Positions 34,546 to 47,151 of a stretch of DNA of 64,000 nucleotides are shown one piece after another. Under the pieces are notes generated by a model, which was not told the DNA's origin, ran no database searches, and saw only the letters and a list, made by a program, of their open reading frames with translations. Location: the NCBI GenBank assembly GCA_013396755.1, contig VWZF01003024.1, forward strand, positions 1,674,001 to 1,738,000, read 5' to 3'. This DNA is from Sclerurus mexicanus. Its lineage: Eukaryota; Chordata; Aves; Passeriformes; Furnariidae. Position 1 is the first letter of the stretch; each line of letters starts with the position of its first letter. The translations under genes were made by a program, and so were the position numbers.

Positions 34546-37500
34546 TACACAAATCTCCATTGATACTTGCTACCTTTGCTAGTTTAGGTTTTGATCTGTT
34601 ATACAGGATTATTGCATGAAGTTCTGGATTCATTTGGCCTAAAATGAAGAGGTAGAGTCATATCTGTTATGAAATTAAGGAGGTGTTTATTTAACTTAAC
34701 ATCTTCTGCATTAATGAGGATGTCATGATATGTTAGGAACACTGCCCTGGGGAAAATACCAAGGAACTCCTCCCTCTTATAGATTACCTGCCTCTCCCCC
34801 CAAAATTATTCAATTTTTTCAAGATCATATTATTTCTACAGCTTCACCTTCTATTTCATTACCAAGGACAACTGTAGCAAACAATAAAAACGCTCTCATT
34901 TATGCTAATGTTTTCCTTTTATTTTGCTTTTCTCTCAGCAAATGGGGTTGTACTAATCTTCCTCAGCAACAGAAACACTTCAGTCTATTAATAGAACTAG
35001 ATATTCAATGTTCAGCTATCGAATGATGTTAAGCATATTTCTTATTCCAAAATTAAACAGTATTAAAGAGGAATAGAGGGTAAAACTTAATTGAAAAAAA
35101 TAGATTTGCACTAACACAATGACTGAAAATGATGAGATTTATGAACATTTCATATATAACTAGTGGTTTCTTCCACGTGTGCAAATCAGTGATAATAGGG
35201 AACCAATCAAAGTCAGAGAAGGAAATGCCTGTGTTAGACTCACAAGTCTGTGAATTGTGCCTTAATGAGGGCTGCATCTGGTCATTCAGAGAAAGCCAAG
35301 GTGGCCAGCGAGGCTTCTGTGAGAGCCAGCAGCACAGACTGAGAGAGGTTTGAGCTCTGAAAACCAGAGGCTGCAGTGGGAGCCCCAGCCTCCACATGGG
35401 AGCCCACAGGCACTGCTGGAACACTCACTGCAGTCTGTAAGCAGCTCTTCAAAGGGCTGACAGGCAACCATGGGCCCTCTCGTCCAGCAGGCAAAGGGAC
35501 ACCAAGCCCCAGTGACTGTAAACTGAAGCACATTGCCAGGAATGGGAAAATGGAGCTAATGTTTAACTAAGAGGGCAATTAACCAACTTCATGATAAATC
35601 AAATAAAGTCTTTGTCATTACAGGCCTTTAAACCATAGTGGAATGCCCTTCACTATAAAAATTACAGGTCAGCTCTAAGTTAAGTTACGTCCCGGCTGTG
35701 TCTTGTGATATGATATTAACAACAGAACAATTGACCCCTTCCCTTTCTGCACATTGAGTTAATTGCTTCATTTTTTGAGGGAAGTGATTTAAGGTTCCCA
35801 GTAATCTGAATTTCATCCTTTTCCCTACTTCCCTACTCCCTACTCTTGAAGACCACATGAACTTGCCTGACTGGCAGTGCAGGCAAGTCCCACTGCTCTT
35901 CTGTGGTCTGTTTCAGATGTCCCTTCCATAGACAGAGCAGGAGAGGAAATAATTTCCATTTCAATAGGGCGAATTTGGTCTATAAATGGCGGTCAGGTCA
36001 GTCATGTTACAATTCTCTGAGAGCCATTGAGCCCTCCTACTGGAGTCATCTTGGATTTTTTAATATAGAGAACAGGAGAGAAATCTGTTATGAAAAAGAG
36101 ATGGGATCAGTACTAAGTGGCATGATCACAGGCCAGGACCATGTGTTACTTGTGAGTTAAAACTTAGATTGTCAGCAATTTAGACTGTCAGTGAAGTCAA
36201 AGGCATCACGTCTTGTTGAGAGCGAAATTAGGGCTGTTGTGCATGGTGTTCGGAAATAGCACAGTATGTAAATGCAATTAAACCAGTGTCATTGATGACT
36301 CCGAGAGACTATGCCAGCAGAATAAGCCTTGGCAAAGCTGTGACTGGCTCTGAGGCCCCTCTTCCACTTCCCTTGTGGAGCAGCTACTCCCTAGGGAAGG
36401 CACTGTGAACAGCCATAAAGACCGTGTATGGCCTTTCATCCCTGATGCAGCTTTTAATCTGCATCCTAGTGTGGTTCTGCTGTCAAGACCTTCCTGTGCC
36501 CACCCACACACCAGGCTGAGCCTGGCACCTGGTTCCCAGCACTGCTGCAGGATTCCCTGGAGACTTAGGAATTAGAGCACTGAATACACATAGAGGCTGT
36601 TTCAGTTCCTCAGGATCAGAGCAGCTATACATAAACTTTTCTCAGATGTACCTTTAAGAGCAGTATCTGTTACCACACTGGTTTCCTGCTGTAGACTAAG
36701 GCAGCATCTTTTGTTCTGCCCTCACTGACCAGAAAATATTGTTTATCCCTTTCACAGCTACCTTGTCTGTATGCCATGACTCCTAAAAGGCTCAGCCACA
36801 CTTTCCCACTGCTCCCCAGTTGATCCTTTCTCTGAAACACTGCTCTTCTTTGGACATCTGGATCCAGCTATTCTCTCTTTCCAAAACCTTGTGTTAGAAC
36901 TGAACTTGAATTGAATTGAATTTGAGTTTGAGATATTATTTTTCCTAAGGACTGTGCAAATGTTTGTGGAAGGTAACCTCACCTCAGCAGCTAAATTCAG
37001 CTACATGCAACTTTCTTCTGACTCTTCAAAAATGGTACCAAGGAGATGAATAAAATGTTTGTTCTGTTAAAGAAGATGAAATGAAGGAGTGTGGTGGTTT
37101 GTTGTCATTGCTAGTATTCAGTCACTGTGTGGAAAACAGATTTCCCAAACCACACGACTAAGGAAGATTCCCAAACACTTGTCAGCCAGTACAGAGGGAA
37201 GGACAGCATGTGAAGGCAGTGATATTTTAATAGTCAATCCTGTCTAAGATAAAGATCCAGACTGAAAAGAACTGTCCTACTTTGGAAATGTCTTTTTAGT
37301 ATACAGAAAGAATATTAGACAAAGTGTTTCAGTTTTGATGCTCTACTTTTTCTGCACTCAGTTTGGGAAATGCAGTGCCAGAAATTGCAAGTGCTGATGA
37401 GACAAAGAGAAAACTGGGGAACACAAAGGCATTTAGGGCCTTGTCCATCCCAGTAATGACGGCTCATGGACTACAATAGGCACAAAGCACAGACCCTCTG

Positions 37501-40500
37501 TTGTGTAAAGCCTTCTTAGAGGTTAACAATAAGAGCAGGAAATAAGAAAATTGGACTTGATGATAGTGCAAGAACACATATGTGGGGAGAAAGAACTCAG
37601 GTGAAACACTGAATAGGAGAAAGGCTCTGAGAAATCAATGACAACGAAGGAGGCATGAGGAAACCACAAGCAGTGAATTTAATATGAGCCTGAAAAGCAG
37701 TAGGGGAAGTACAGTTGTTAAAGAAACCAGTATAATTTTGGACTGGAGACCCAGGTTTTTCCTACTCCAGATTCCATGGGAAGTAGTTGTGAAGCAGCAG
37801 CTCCTGACTTTACTGTTTGCAAACTTTACTCTCTGTAATGTGCTCCTCTTTCCATTTACCCATTTCTGGGCCCACAAGCCTGTTCATATAAGTTTGTGTC
37901 CGTCTATCCAAAGCTAACGATATATTGTTTTCACTTTCATTTCAGGATTCTTTAGGCATTTTTATTCGTTTTTTTATTCTGTTTTTTAATCTGTTCAAGT
38001 ATAAGAACAAAGGCCTTTTTGAATGTTCTGTTAGCACGCAAGCCAAATTCTTATGAAGCCTACATAAGTCATGTTTAGAAATTTTAGCTGAAGTGTGAAG
38101 GTCTTTTGTGTTCACAAACCATGTTCAAAACACTCTCAGAAAGTTTCTGGTTGTGAGTGACAGCCCTAATGCAGTTTTCGTGGGTGTACTGAAACGACTG
38201 TGTAATTGTAGACTGAGACTGGTCTAGTTTGGCTTTTGCAGCATGCAATACACTGAGAAAGGATAATGTTGCTTTTTCTTGCTCACTGATTGTGCTCTTG
38301 TATTGCTTGAATTCTCACACAACTGCATCCAGTTAAACTTCAGAAATTTTAGGCAAGTTGGAAACAAGTAATAACATAATGCTAGAAAGATTTTGGCTGG
38401 GAGAAGTGAGTTTTGAAGGACAAAGCAATCACAGTAGGACTAGACTGAAACTGGTGACTTAAAGGCAAACAATGCAAAATAAGGCAAATCCTAATTAGCC
38501 TGGTCAGTCTTTAGCCCTGCAGAAAAACCTACAGTGATGTCTCAGGCAGCTGTTTTAACAATGGATACTTAGAAGCATTTAGAAAATTAGTTTGCTTTGA
38601 TTTCAGTAGTGTCAGACACTTGAACTGCTTCTAGGAAGTGTACAAAAAATATGAATTTAAGAAAATATGTCAGAATTTGGTTTTGTATTAGCTTAAATGG
38701 GAGAGAAGTGCTCTCCCAGAGCAATGTAAAAGGATACAGTCCAGAAGCACAACCTTATTGCAGCTGGTTTTGAAGGAATGAGAAGAAGGTGTCAGATCTA
38801 TTTTGATCCAAGGTCGAGTGGCAAAAACAATAAAACCTAGTGATATGCTGAATCAAAACCTAAGCCTGGACACAGGATTTGTCCAGATACAAGTGTCCAC
38901 TCTACTTGTATGTTGGACAGTTATTCTGCATAATATGAACAATCAAGTATATATAAGATTATATACATATATAAGCATATAAATATATAAATCTATCTGT
39001 ATTCCAAGTCATCAACATATCTGCCAAAAAAATTTCCCAAATACAAACGTTGTTACAGCATTAGCTATCTCTTCTTCAAGCAGCTCAAAACACCTCCCCT
39101 GAATGAGGTCTGTACCTGCCACTCACTGTTATCCTTGTTGAGAGCAGCTGCACTATTTTTCTCCATCAGGGTAGTTCCGACATGACCTGCTATCACTCAC
39201 TGTGCCCTGCAGATACAAGGCCAAAACACGGTCCCTGTGCTAGAGAGCATTAAAGGAATATAAATGTATTCAGACGTGTTTCCTATTTAAGGCCCATAGC
39301 TGACTAATAATTGCAAAGCCTAATGTCAAATCTAGAAGATACTGTTAATAAAAGCTCTGCTTCTGACTGTGTTGCCAGGTGGGGCAGCCAGGGAGACTGC
39401 AAGAGAGACGAAAAAGGAAAAGGGCAAGGGAATCCAAGTCAGATTGGAAGGGAGGATAACGCAGGTTTATGTGCTGCAAAGGATGTTGTCTGTTGTAGCA
39501 AGCGCAGCATGTTAGAAGTCATAAAGATATTTTCAGAGTTTACTCACTACAAGAACACTTTATTCTGCCCTTGATCTCTGTACAAATTTCTGCTTGGCAT
39601 CATTGGGAAATTCCCTTGCTGTCTATCAGCCTGAGGATCATCACCAAAAAGGACTTTGACAATCGCTTCCAAGTGTCAGTCACTATCCAAATGAGCACTA
39701 CTCTGTTTAGAGATTACTCTCTTTCTGTCCACCCACTGTTCTCCACTTATTGATACATCAGCTTAATGACAGCAAATGTTCCAGACCTTGAAGCCTCCAG
39801 CTTTTTTGATTTTTTTTTTTTTTAACCCAGGAAGTCCATAGGCAGCAGTGGTACAGTTTACCTCTGCTCTTCTGCTAATATTCCTTGTTCCCCAATGCCA
39901 GAGACCTGCAGGGAGCAGAAGGAATTGAATTGAATTTCTGCCTTCCCTGTGTTTATACTGCTAATGAAGGAGGCTCACAGACACATTCATTCTGAGACAC
40001 AGACACCTATTTTTTGAGAAATGGGACTGAGAACACAGCTCATTTCATCTGGGTAACTCAGCAGTGAAGACAATCACACTTGTTATTGAACCTCCAGTTC
40101 AAGCAAGCTCTGGGGGTTTCTGGGAGGGAGTGGAAGCTGTATGACAGCATTAATTAATGTAAGACCCTGTGCATAACTCCCTGTCTGGGAAGGGGACCAG
40201 GTGGGAAAAGATGGTGCTGAGTTTGACAAGCATGCATTGCAGAGTTAACCAGTATATATACACTGTATGTAGTAAATACCATACAGCTGGTGCCTTTTTG
40301 TCAAGGTCTTTGTTCACACAGTAGTTGTTAGATGTTTTCTACCCTCACACCACTGTGCTGCATCAGCCATGCCAGCGGGAGGGCACTGGGACCCAGGCTA
40401 AACCCTCTGAAACCCAATTCTCCTCCATACTAGGCAAATGCTGGCTTGGATCCTTCTTTTGGCTAGTGAACAATCCCTTTGACTTTGCTGCATCACTGGG

Positions 40501-42857
40501 GCCCTGCTGTAAGTCTCCATCTCAGCTGCATGTTGGGTAAGCCAGTGCCTACAGTGTTCACAGAGGGCTCTGGGTTTATGCAGTTGAGGGACTTCCTAAC
40601 AGCACAGGAAAAGTTGTGGCTGTGAATACAAAAAGCAGGTAATCCTCTTTTATACAAAGAATATAAAGAGGAAAAAAATCCATTGAGACATTCTCAAATC
40701 TTTTTAAAAAACCCTAAAAACCACAAGAAATCCTGCTGAGAAATGCATTTGTCAAAAATATACATGAAAAATAGATCACTGCCTTAGCTGGAATGGAGAC
40801 CTGGAAATCCAGAATTGGTATTGTACCCAACATGGCACTGCAGGCTTCTGTGAACAGCCTCTGCCAACAGCTTCTAGGAGTAGTTCCTTTGGAAAACTGC
40901 TGGAACACATACCTGTGATAACCTAACCAGCCACTGAGTGTCCTCTTTGCTCCACAAACCCACCTGGAAAAGTACTTGTGTGACAGAAAGAAGGGGTGTT
41001 TGACCCTTAAGGAACGCTCAGATACGACTGTTGGGAGCAAGACACAAACCTCGTGGTAAACTGGGGAGTTTTAATTAACTCACCTGCTTGAATAGCACAG
41101 CATTCAGCTTCTTTGTTCTGCAGTTTCTCTCTGATGTAAGTATTTGAACTTAAAGATCACAGCTTGCTTCTAGAGAATGGAAAGAATAAATTTCTTTCTA
41201 TTGTCTCCAGACATGCTAAACCAGGGATGTATTTGACCCAGTGATACATAAGGCTGAGCTAGTGAGTACCAAAACAACGCTTTTATATCTTCCTCTTCAT
41301 GCTTAGAGGCTGAATCTCACAATGCAGCAGTTGTTCTCTTTCCTTCTCCATTAATTGCAGTATATAGTTCTCTTGAAGTGGCCCATGTCTCTCTTGCATT
41401 GAAAGATATAACCTAACTCTTATGTTTTTCACTGAACATTGGCCAAGGTTTTCTCTCCAGGGATTAAATGCTACATCATTTGAACCTAGACCCTCTGTTT
41501 AATGACCATAATTTTAATGGACCCAGTCTCCTTCTCAGCTCTGGTTGGACAGACTTCTGGGGACTCCAGGTCTGTTCCCTGCCAGAACAGAGAATGCTGC
41601 CAAGATCTCAGGGACCTGCAACACATTTCATGCTTGTCAGCAGACAAGCTGTGCCAGTTCAAGTCTCTCCCCGATGATTTAGGACTGAGGGCAGCCTCCA
41701 GCATTTCTCTCCCAAACTCTCCAGTTATCATCCTATATAGGCAAGGTCACGCACAAAGCCATTTCCACCTGCTCTGAGATGTTCAAAGTAATTTTCATCT
41801 ACCATTAGTCTGCTGACTGCAAACATCTTTGCCTTTGCTCAGTAAGGACTCTAAGCACCTTGGTTCTCACTTCCTAATCCCTCTCCTTTACCACCTCAGC
41901 ATGATTTCCACACAGCACCTCCTCTTTGTTGCTGTATGGAGGCACAGCTGAGCACCACTGCAGTAATCAAAATGTATTTATTGGTTTCTTGCTACTATAT
42001 ATAAACTATTAGGAAGTTTAAGTTTGAATCCCTGCTGGGACTGATCAGGAAATCATTAGGCTGAAGTAGAAGAAAATTAAATTCTAGAGGATACTGTTCT
42101 TCCTAAACTGTACCATAAGGATGCAAAAAATTATGGCAATTCTTTCAAGAGGAGGGTCATGGATGCCAGAGGAAATTCTCCTCCAGAAATTTCTGATGGA
42201 AGAAGAAATATGGCAGCGTCTATGGGTATATTTGCCACTTCAATTCCATCTATGTATCTTCTCTGCTGACTTATAAAGTTACTGGGTTGAGACACCAAAT
42301 GAACACTATTCAGTTTTCCCCAGCAATTTATCCTCGTCTAGTTAAAACTGTAAACTCAGAATATCCTCTTGCTGTTCTGCAAGAGGGCAAATCTTGCTCA
42401 AGTCTGAACAAAGGCACCTGAAGATACCTGAGTTATGGAGCTTTCATTTTAGCCAGCTGACAACAGACTAATCATGAAAGCATACCCCAATGCCAGATAT
42501 ATTGTCCCAGTCTCATAGGTGAAGCTCTAATTCCTAGGTCAGCTATTGACCTACTGTCTCACTTGTTTTGCCCACCACTCCAGTAAAACTGATGAACACT
42601 CTCGTGTCTAAGAAGTAACACATGTGTGTGCTGAAGATTTGAGCATGTCACATCGGTAGTACCTGGGATGGAGGCAGTGACTTTCAAGTGTGACTCCAGA
42701 GGATTTGTTCTATTGAAGCACCAAGCAATTTGTTCTATTGAAGCACCCTGTCACCCCTTCTTTTATATATCTTAAGAATATAAGTGATACAGTGACTGAC
42801 TCTCAACCAAGGAATATGAGAAGAATTTTGTGCATCCAGTTACTGGGCAGGTTGGGC
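34546..42857. other. Intergenic DNA without recognised genes
   Basis: 8.3 kb of unique sequence. Noted items are a moderately GC-rich stretch at 35.26-35.54 kb with overlapping short open frames, a TTGAA-type short repeat at 36900-36925, an AT-rich TATATA stretch at 38948-38990, a T13 run near 39811 and a 25-base-period duplication at 42703-42747. None of the open frames has a recognisable domain. Confidence 0.6.
42703..42747 (+). repeat. Two-copy direct repeat, period 25
   Basis: The 20-base string ATTTGTTCTATTGAAGCACC occurs exactly at 42703-42722 and again at 42728-42747. This looks like a recent small tandem duplication just upstream of a CR1 insertion. Confidence 0.9.
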
Positions 42858-44195
42858 TTCACAAAATCACATAGCTGAGGTTGGAAGGCACATCTGGAGC
42901 TCATCTAGTCCAATTCCCTGCTCAAAACAGGGTCACTTACAGAAGATTGCCCAGGGCAATAGCCTGTCAGGCTTTGAGCATCTCCAAGGATGGGGATCCA
43001 CAACCTCTCTGGGAAACACATTCCATTTCCAACCACCCTCAGAATAGAAAGGTATTCTTTTAATTTAAGTGGAATTTCCTATGTTTCAATTTGTGCCTAT
43101 TGCCTCTTTTGCTGTCACTGAACACCAATGAGAAGACTGCCCATCATCTTTATTCTCCCCAAATAAGTATTTATATACATGGATAAGATCCCCCTGATCC
43201 TTTTGTGCTTCTGGCTGAATAGTCTGAGCTCTCTCAGCCTCTCTTGGTACAACAGATGCTCTGACCCCCTCACCATTTTCACAGCCCTTCAATGAATTTG
43301 CTCCTATGTGCCTCTCTGTGCTGCGAAGCCCAGCACAGGGTATAGCACGGAGATGTGTCTCACCAGTGCTGAGCAGAGGGGAAGGATCACCTCTCTCAGC
43401 CTGCTGGCAATATTTTGTCTCTTGCAGCCCAGGAGGCCATTGGTATCCCCCAGGGACCCCATGGTCCTATTCTGCAAAGCTGTTTTCCAGCTAGTTGGCA
43501 CCCAGTCTATTCCTGTGCATGGGGTTGTTCTTTGGCAAATGCAGGACTTTCCATTTCCATGTACTGAATCTCACAAGATTCCTGTCAACCCATTTTTCCA
43601 GCCTGTTCGGGTTCCTCTGAATGGCAGCATGACCCTCTGGTTTATCAGCCACTTCTTCCAGTTTTACGTCACTCGAAAATCTTCTGAGGCTACACAGTCA
43701 AATCATCTATGTCAGTAAAACAGATGTTAAATAATATTTTGGCCAGGGTCAAAGCCATGTTACACCACTAGTGACCTCTGGCTGGGTTGCTGCTGATAAC
43801 AGCTTTGAGGCTGGAAGGGGATTGTTTGTGACCCGCTGCGTTGCCCCTTCAGAAGGTACCAGAGTGATTCAAGTCCCCTCTGCAGAACAGAGTCTATGAA
43901 CGCGAGGCTTCTTCCAGTTGTCTGAAGAGGCATCATCTACTGCTTTTTTCAGCTGCGGTATCAGCCATGCTTGTCTGACCACTATTCCTGACCCATAAGC
44001 TCTCAGCTAGCTCATCCTCCACCCCTCCACCCCTAGGCAGAGCTCCATGCCTTCCTGCTGCTCTCACACAGGGCAACTTACTTGACTTTCCCACCTGTGG
44101 CTCCTGAAGAGCCTTTATTCATCCCTTGTAGCACTGCAGTCATCTCTACTATCCCACCGCAGTCTGTGATCCCAATGAGATTGTGTTTGACAAGT
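42858..44195 (-). mobile_element. CR1 LINE, 1.3 kb, remnants of endonuclease and RT regions
   Basis: Antisense CR1 and one of the two longest copies here. From the right, the minus strand encodes remnants of the ORF2 endonuclease domain (HNLIGITD, DELAESLWVRN, then a frameshifted counterpart of the LVLMGDFNHPDICW motif and AGHKQS near 43800-43990). It then jumps to RT-like PEVTSGV near 43765, the segment corresponding to 'dldrlekwadrnlm' near 43580, the ORF2 C-terminus and a 3' UTR ending at about 42858 (GTCCAATTCCCTGCTCAAAA on the + strand). The jump from endonuclease to late RT implies a large internal deletion. Multiple frameshifts make it nonfunctional. Confidence 0.9.
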
Positions 44196-44308
44196 TTTCT
44201 ACTAAAAGAAAGCTATTTTTATTGCATTAAAGAAAAATCGTCAGGGCTAGCAGCCTTCAAATGCATATTTCCCTGTTCGTATCAAACCTTAATGAATAAC
44301 CCTCAGTT

Positions 44309-44395
44309 AAAAAAAAAACAAACAACAAATAACAAACAAAAACAACCAACCAAAACAAAAAAAAACCTACCACAACAACAACAACAACAAATTAA
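44309..44395 (+). repeat. A/C-rich low-complexity tract with (ACA)n
   Basis: AAAAAAAAACAAACAACAAA, a run of CAACCAACC-type units, a second A9 run and six or so ACA triplets at 44372-44390. It is the strand complement of the T/G-rich tracts elsewhere in the window and lies about 115 bases beyond the 5' end of the CR1 copy. Confidence 0.85.
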
Positions 44396-45459
44396 AAGAG
44401 CTACATTGATGAAAGAGAGAAACATGGGAAAGCTGAAGAGTCAGCAGCTCAGATAACTAATATTCTCCAATAAACACTTAATAGAGTGGGAAAGATTGTG
44501 GTTTAGTGAAACATAGACATCATGAAAGCCAGTAGGATCTGAAAATCCCTTTCAGGGCAGAATAAAGGGTATAGTAGGAAATGGAGGCAAAGGAAGATTG
44601 TTGGAACGTGAGGAGACAGTCCTTATCTTAGGGCTTGGGAAACAGAAGTGTGTGTCTCCAGCAGGTGTAAGGGCTTGCCTTGCTAGGACAGGTGCTTCTG
44701 CACTAGGACTGGCTTTTAAAAGCTCTGCCAGATGGAGATGTGCAGCTTTTTTTCATGTTCTTAGTCAGTGCAGCCAAGTGGTGAAAATTCTGCCTAGATT
44801 AGGTTATTTCCTTGGTATAGTGCTCATCCGTAGGCCTTGTCACAATGATTTCAATTATTTCTTTTGCAAATACAGAGGTGCTAGAGAGTAACTCACAGGC
44901 TGTGATATTTTGAAGTTTTTTCATGTTTTTTGTCTTTCTGCTTTGTAGCCATGCATCTGTTCTTATTCAAATTATAATGCATTTCCTTCCCCTTTCTTCT
45001 TCTCTTCATATTTTCACATTTTCCTTATACAGCTGGATGATTTTTTTAAACAGTGGTAATTATTGGAGGTTTGTATTAATCATATTTTTGTCAGTTTGTA
45101 CCCAGGAACTCAAGAAGAATGAGTCCTTTTTGCATGCAGGCAAAACAGTTCCTTTAATAAAAATTGTCAACAGAAGAGATCTCCCAGACAGGGAGAGTAT
45201 ATGACATATTAGACAATGCACTGCCCACACATGGTACATTAACATTCTCTCTGCTTTCACTTCTCTGCAAAAATTATGTCCCAAGTCCAGGTGTGCGGCT
45301 CAGAGATGATCAGCTGTAGTAGATAAGTAAGAGATGGTGATGCCCTGAAGAAAAGGAGGAAAGGATACAGAAAAAGTGCTAAAAATGTTAAAAATGAAGC
45401 TCTCGTGAAGGAAGGAAAAGGTTGATGTGAAGTCACTGTGAGAAGAAAGTTGTGCTAGA

Positions 45460-46480
45460 CCAGATGTCATAGACTGAATGGAAGCTTTGGACCAGGTTTA
45501 TCAGGGAGCCTCTCACATTGACTCAAGAGGTGCAGAAAGGACCCCCTTGCTTTCTAGACTCCTCAGAAAGGAGTCTGCATGTAGCTGGATCCCCTTCTAG
45601 TCCCAGACTTGGTCAACAATTTATGTCCAAAGGATTATATAGGTGTAATTGAGCCCCTATATGGCTTTGTTCCACCAGATTAAGGATGGCAAGCCAAATA
45701 TGTTGATAAAATAAATGATTTATTTAAACTGATATTGATATGATAATTAGACTACAAGACTTTAATCAGAATTATTTACTACACAGTATAGATAGTTAAA
45801 ACTATTAGTATAGTGCACTATGTATTAAATCAACAATTTCAAAGCTAGCTTAATCATTATTAGGTAGAGATTGATGTTACTAACCCATATCAATGACTTT
45901 GGGCAAATGTCTTTTGCTCAGCCTTGAGGAGTGACCTTGAGGGGACTTCTCAATCAAGGGAGGAATCTCCACACACTCCTAGAAGAGGTATATTAGAAGC
46001 CCTCACCATTAAAAAGTGGGACTGGGCTTTTATAGGATAAAGTGACTGGCTGGCAGTCAGATATTTCCAGGTGAACTGTGTCAGCTCAGCAGCCTTTGGC
46101 TCAGCAGCTTTGGATAAGTCCTCAATACTATCACTTGCTGGTTCCTTTGTCAGGAGCCTTGTGGGTCACATCCTCACAGTTTCTGCTAGAAAACATTGTT
46201 CTTCCCATCCTCTGAATGTTTAACCTTGGGATTGATGAGTCAGGCTGGTCACAGCATTCTTCAACACCAAAAGGCACATGACCCCACTTCACCCACCAGT
46301 AACTTTTGCAAAGAGGATAAAGTTTGAGCTGGTTTACCCCCACTCAGGCAAAACATCCACCAGAGCTTTCCAAGGAGTCAGACATCCCCACTTTGGATGC
46401 TCTTGGAAGTGCTCTGATCAGGGGGGCCTCCCCAGGCCTTCATGGCAAGGATTGAAGGTGTAGGTATTATCTGGGATGAG
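45460..46480 (-). mobile_element. Possible solo LTR (endogenous retrovirus-type), minus strand
   Basis: On the minus strand this 1-kb block has the layout of an LTR: a GC-balanced left part, CCTATAAAAG at 46036-46027 as a TATA box, then about 300 bases later an AATAAA (45724-45719) in a very AT-rich zone, followed by a less AT-rich end. The stretch reads like avian ERVL-class LTR sequence I have seen, but I cannot name the family. I could not fix the TG...CA ends or target-site duplications, and there are no retroviral protein remnants beside it. If correct it is a solo LTR left by recombination. Confidence 0.4.
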
Positions 46481-47133
46481 GAAGCACAAGATGTTCCCCT
46501 GAATTTGAGCTGAAGAAATATCCTGTTAATAAACCTGTAGTTTTCTTGTCCGTCTGCCCAGAGTCAAGACTCCAGAGTGCTGCCACAACCTTTGTTTTTA
46601 TTCAGGGTCTCTGGATATTTGTCACTTCCAGTTTCGGTATTCCTCCTGGACATGGACACAACACTCAGTCCTGTAAGAGGACAGAGAGACAACACGATGT
46701 GATGTGCAGACCTGTTTCCACTTTGTAGATACAGTTTCCTCTGACATAAGGCAATTCTTGGAAGAACTCACTTAGGAATCTTTCCTTCATAGACGTTTGA
46801 GAGCAGATGAAGCATAATTTGGTAATTTTCTTTAAGATGAGATGTAGAATCATGTCACTGATCCAACAGCTAAAGGACAGAACAACCCAGTGTGCAGTTA
46901 AATACCACTTGCCTTTGCTCCGAAGCTGCTTCCCCCTGGAGCAATTTTTTCATTATCTCTGTTTACTTGAAAAGATTTAAGCAATAAGGACAAGAATCCT
47001 GTCTTCTTGATAAGCTTAAAATTGGTACAGAGTTTGCGGTGCTGATATTAATAAAGGATTGCAACAGTTCAGCTATTAATACATTTTCTCTGGCAGAGCT
47101 TAGCAGAATATGATGAATTCTGGGTAGAGAATG

Positions 47134-47151
47134 TTATGCTAATTAGCATAA
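47134..47151. other. Perfect 18-bp palindrome TTATGCTAATTAGCATAA
   Basis: Both strands read TTATGCTAATTAGCATAA. The centre is a TAATTA homeodomain core, and each arm holds ATGCTAAT, a variant of the POU/octamer motif ATGCAAAT. It could be a dimeric transcription-factor site in a distal enhancer; no function is shown by sequence alone. Confidence 0.85.

Noticed and set aside
43086..43718. Open frames on both strands at 43.1-43.7 kb
   Set aside because: Antisense and sense translations of the decayed CR1 copy.
44309..44395. Evenly spaced short repeats considered as a CRISPR-like array
   Set aside because: It is an A/C-rich microsatellite in a vertebrate genome with no conserved repeat-spacer structure.
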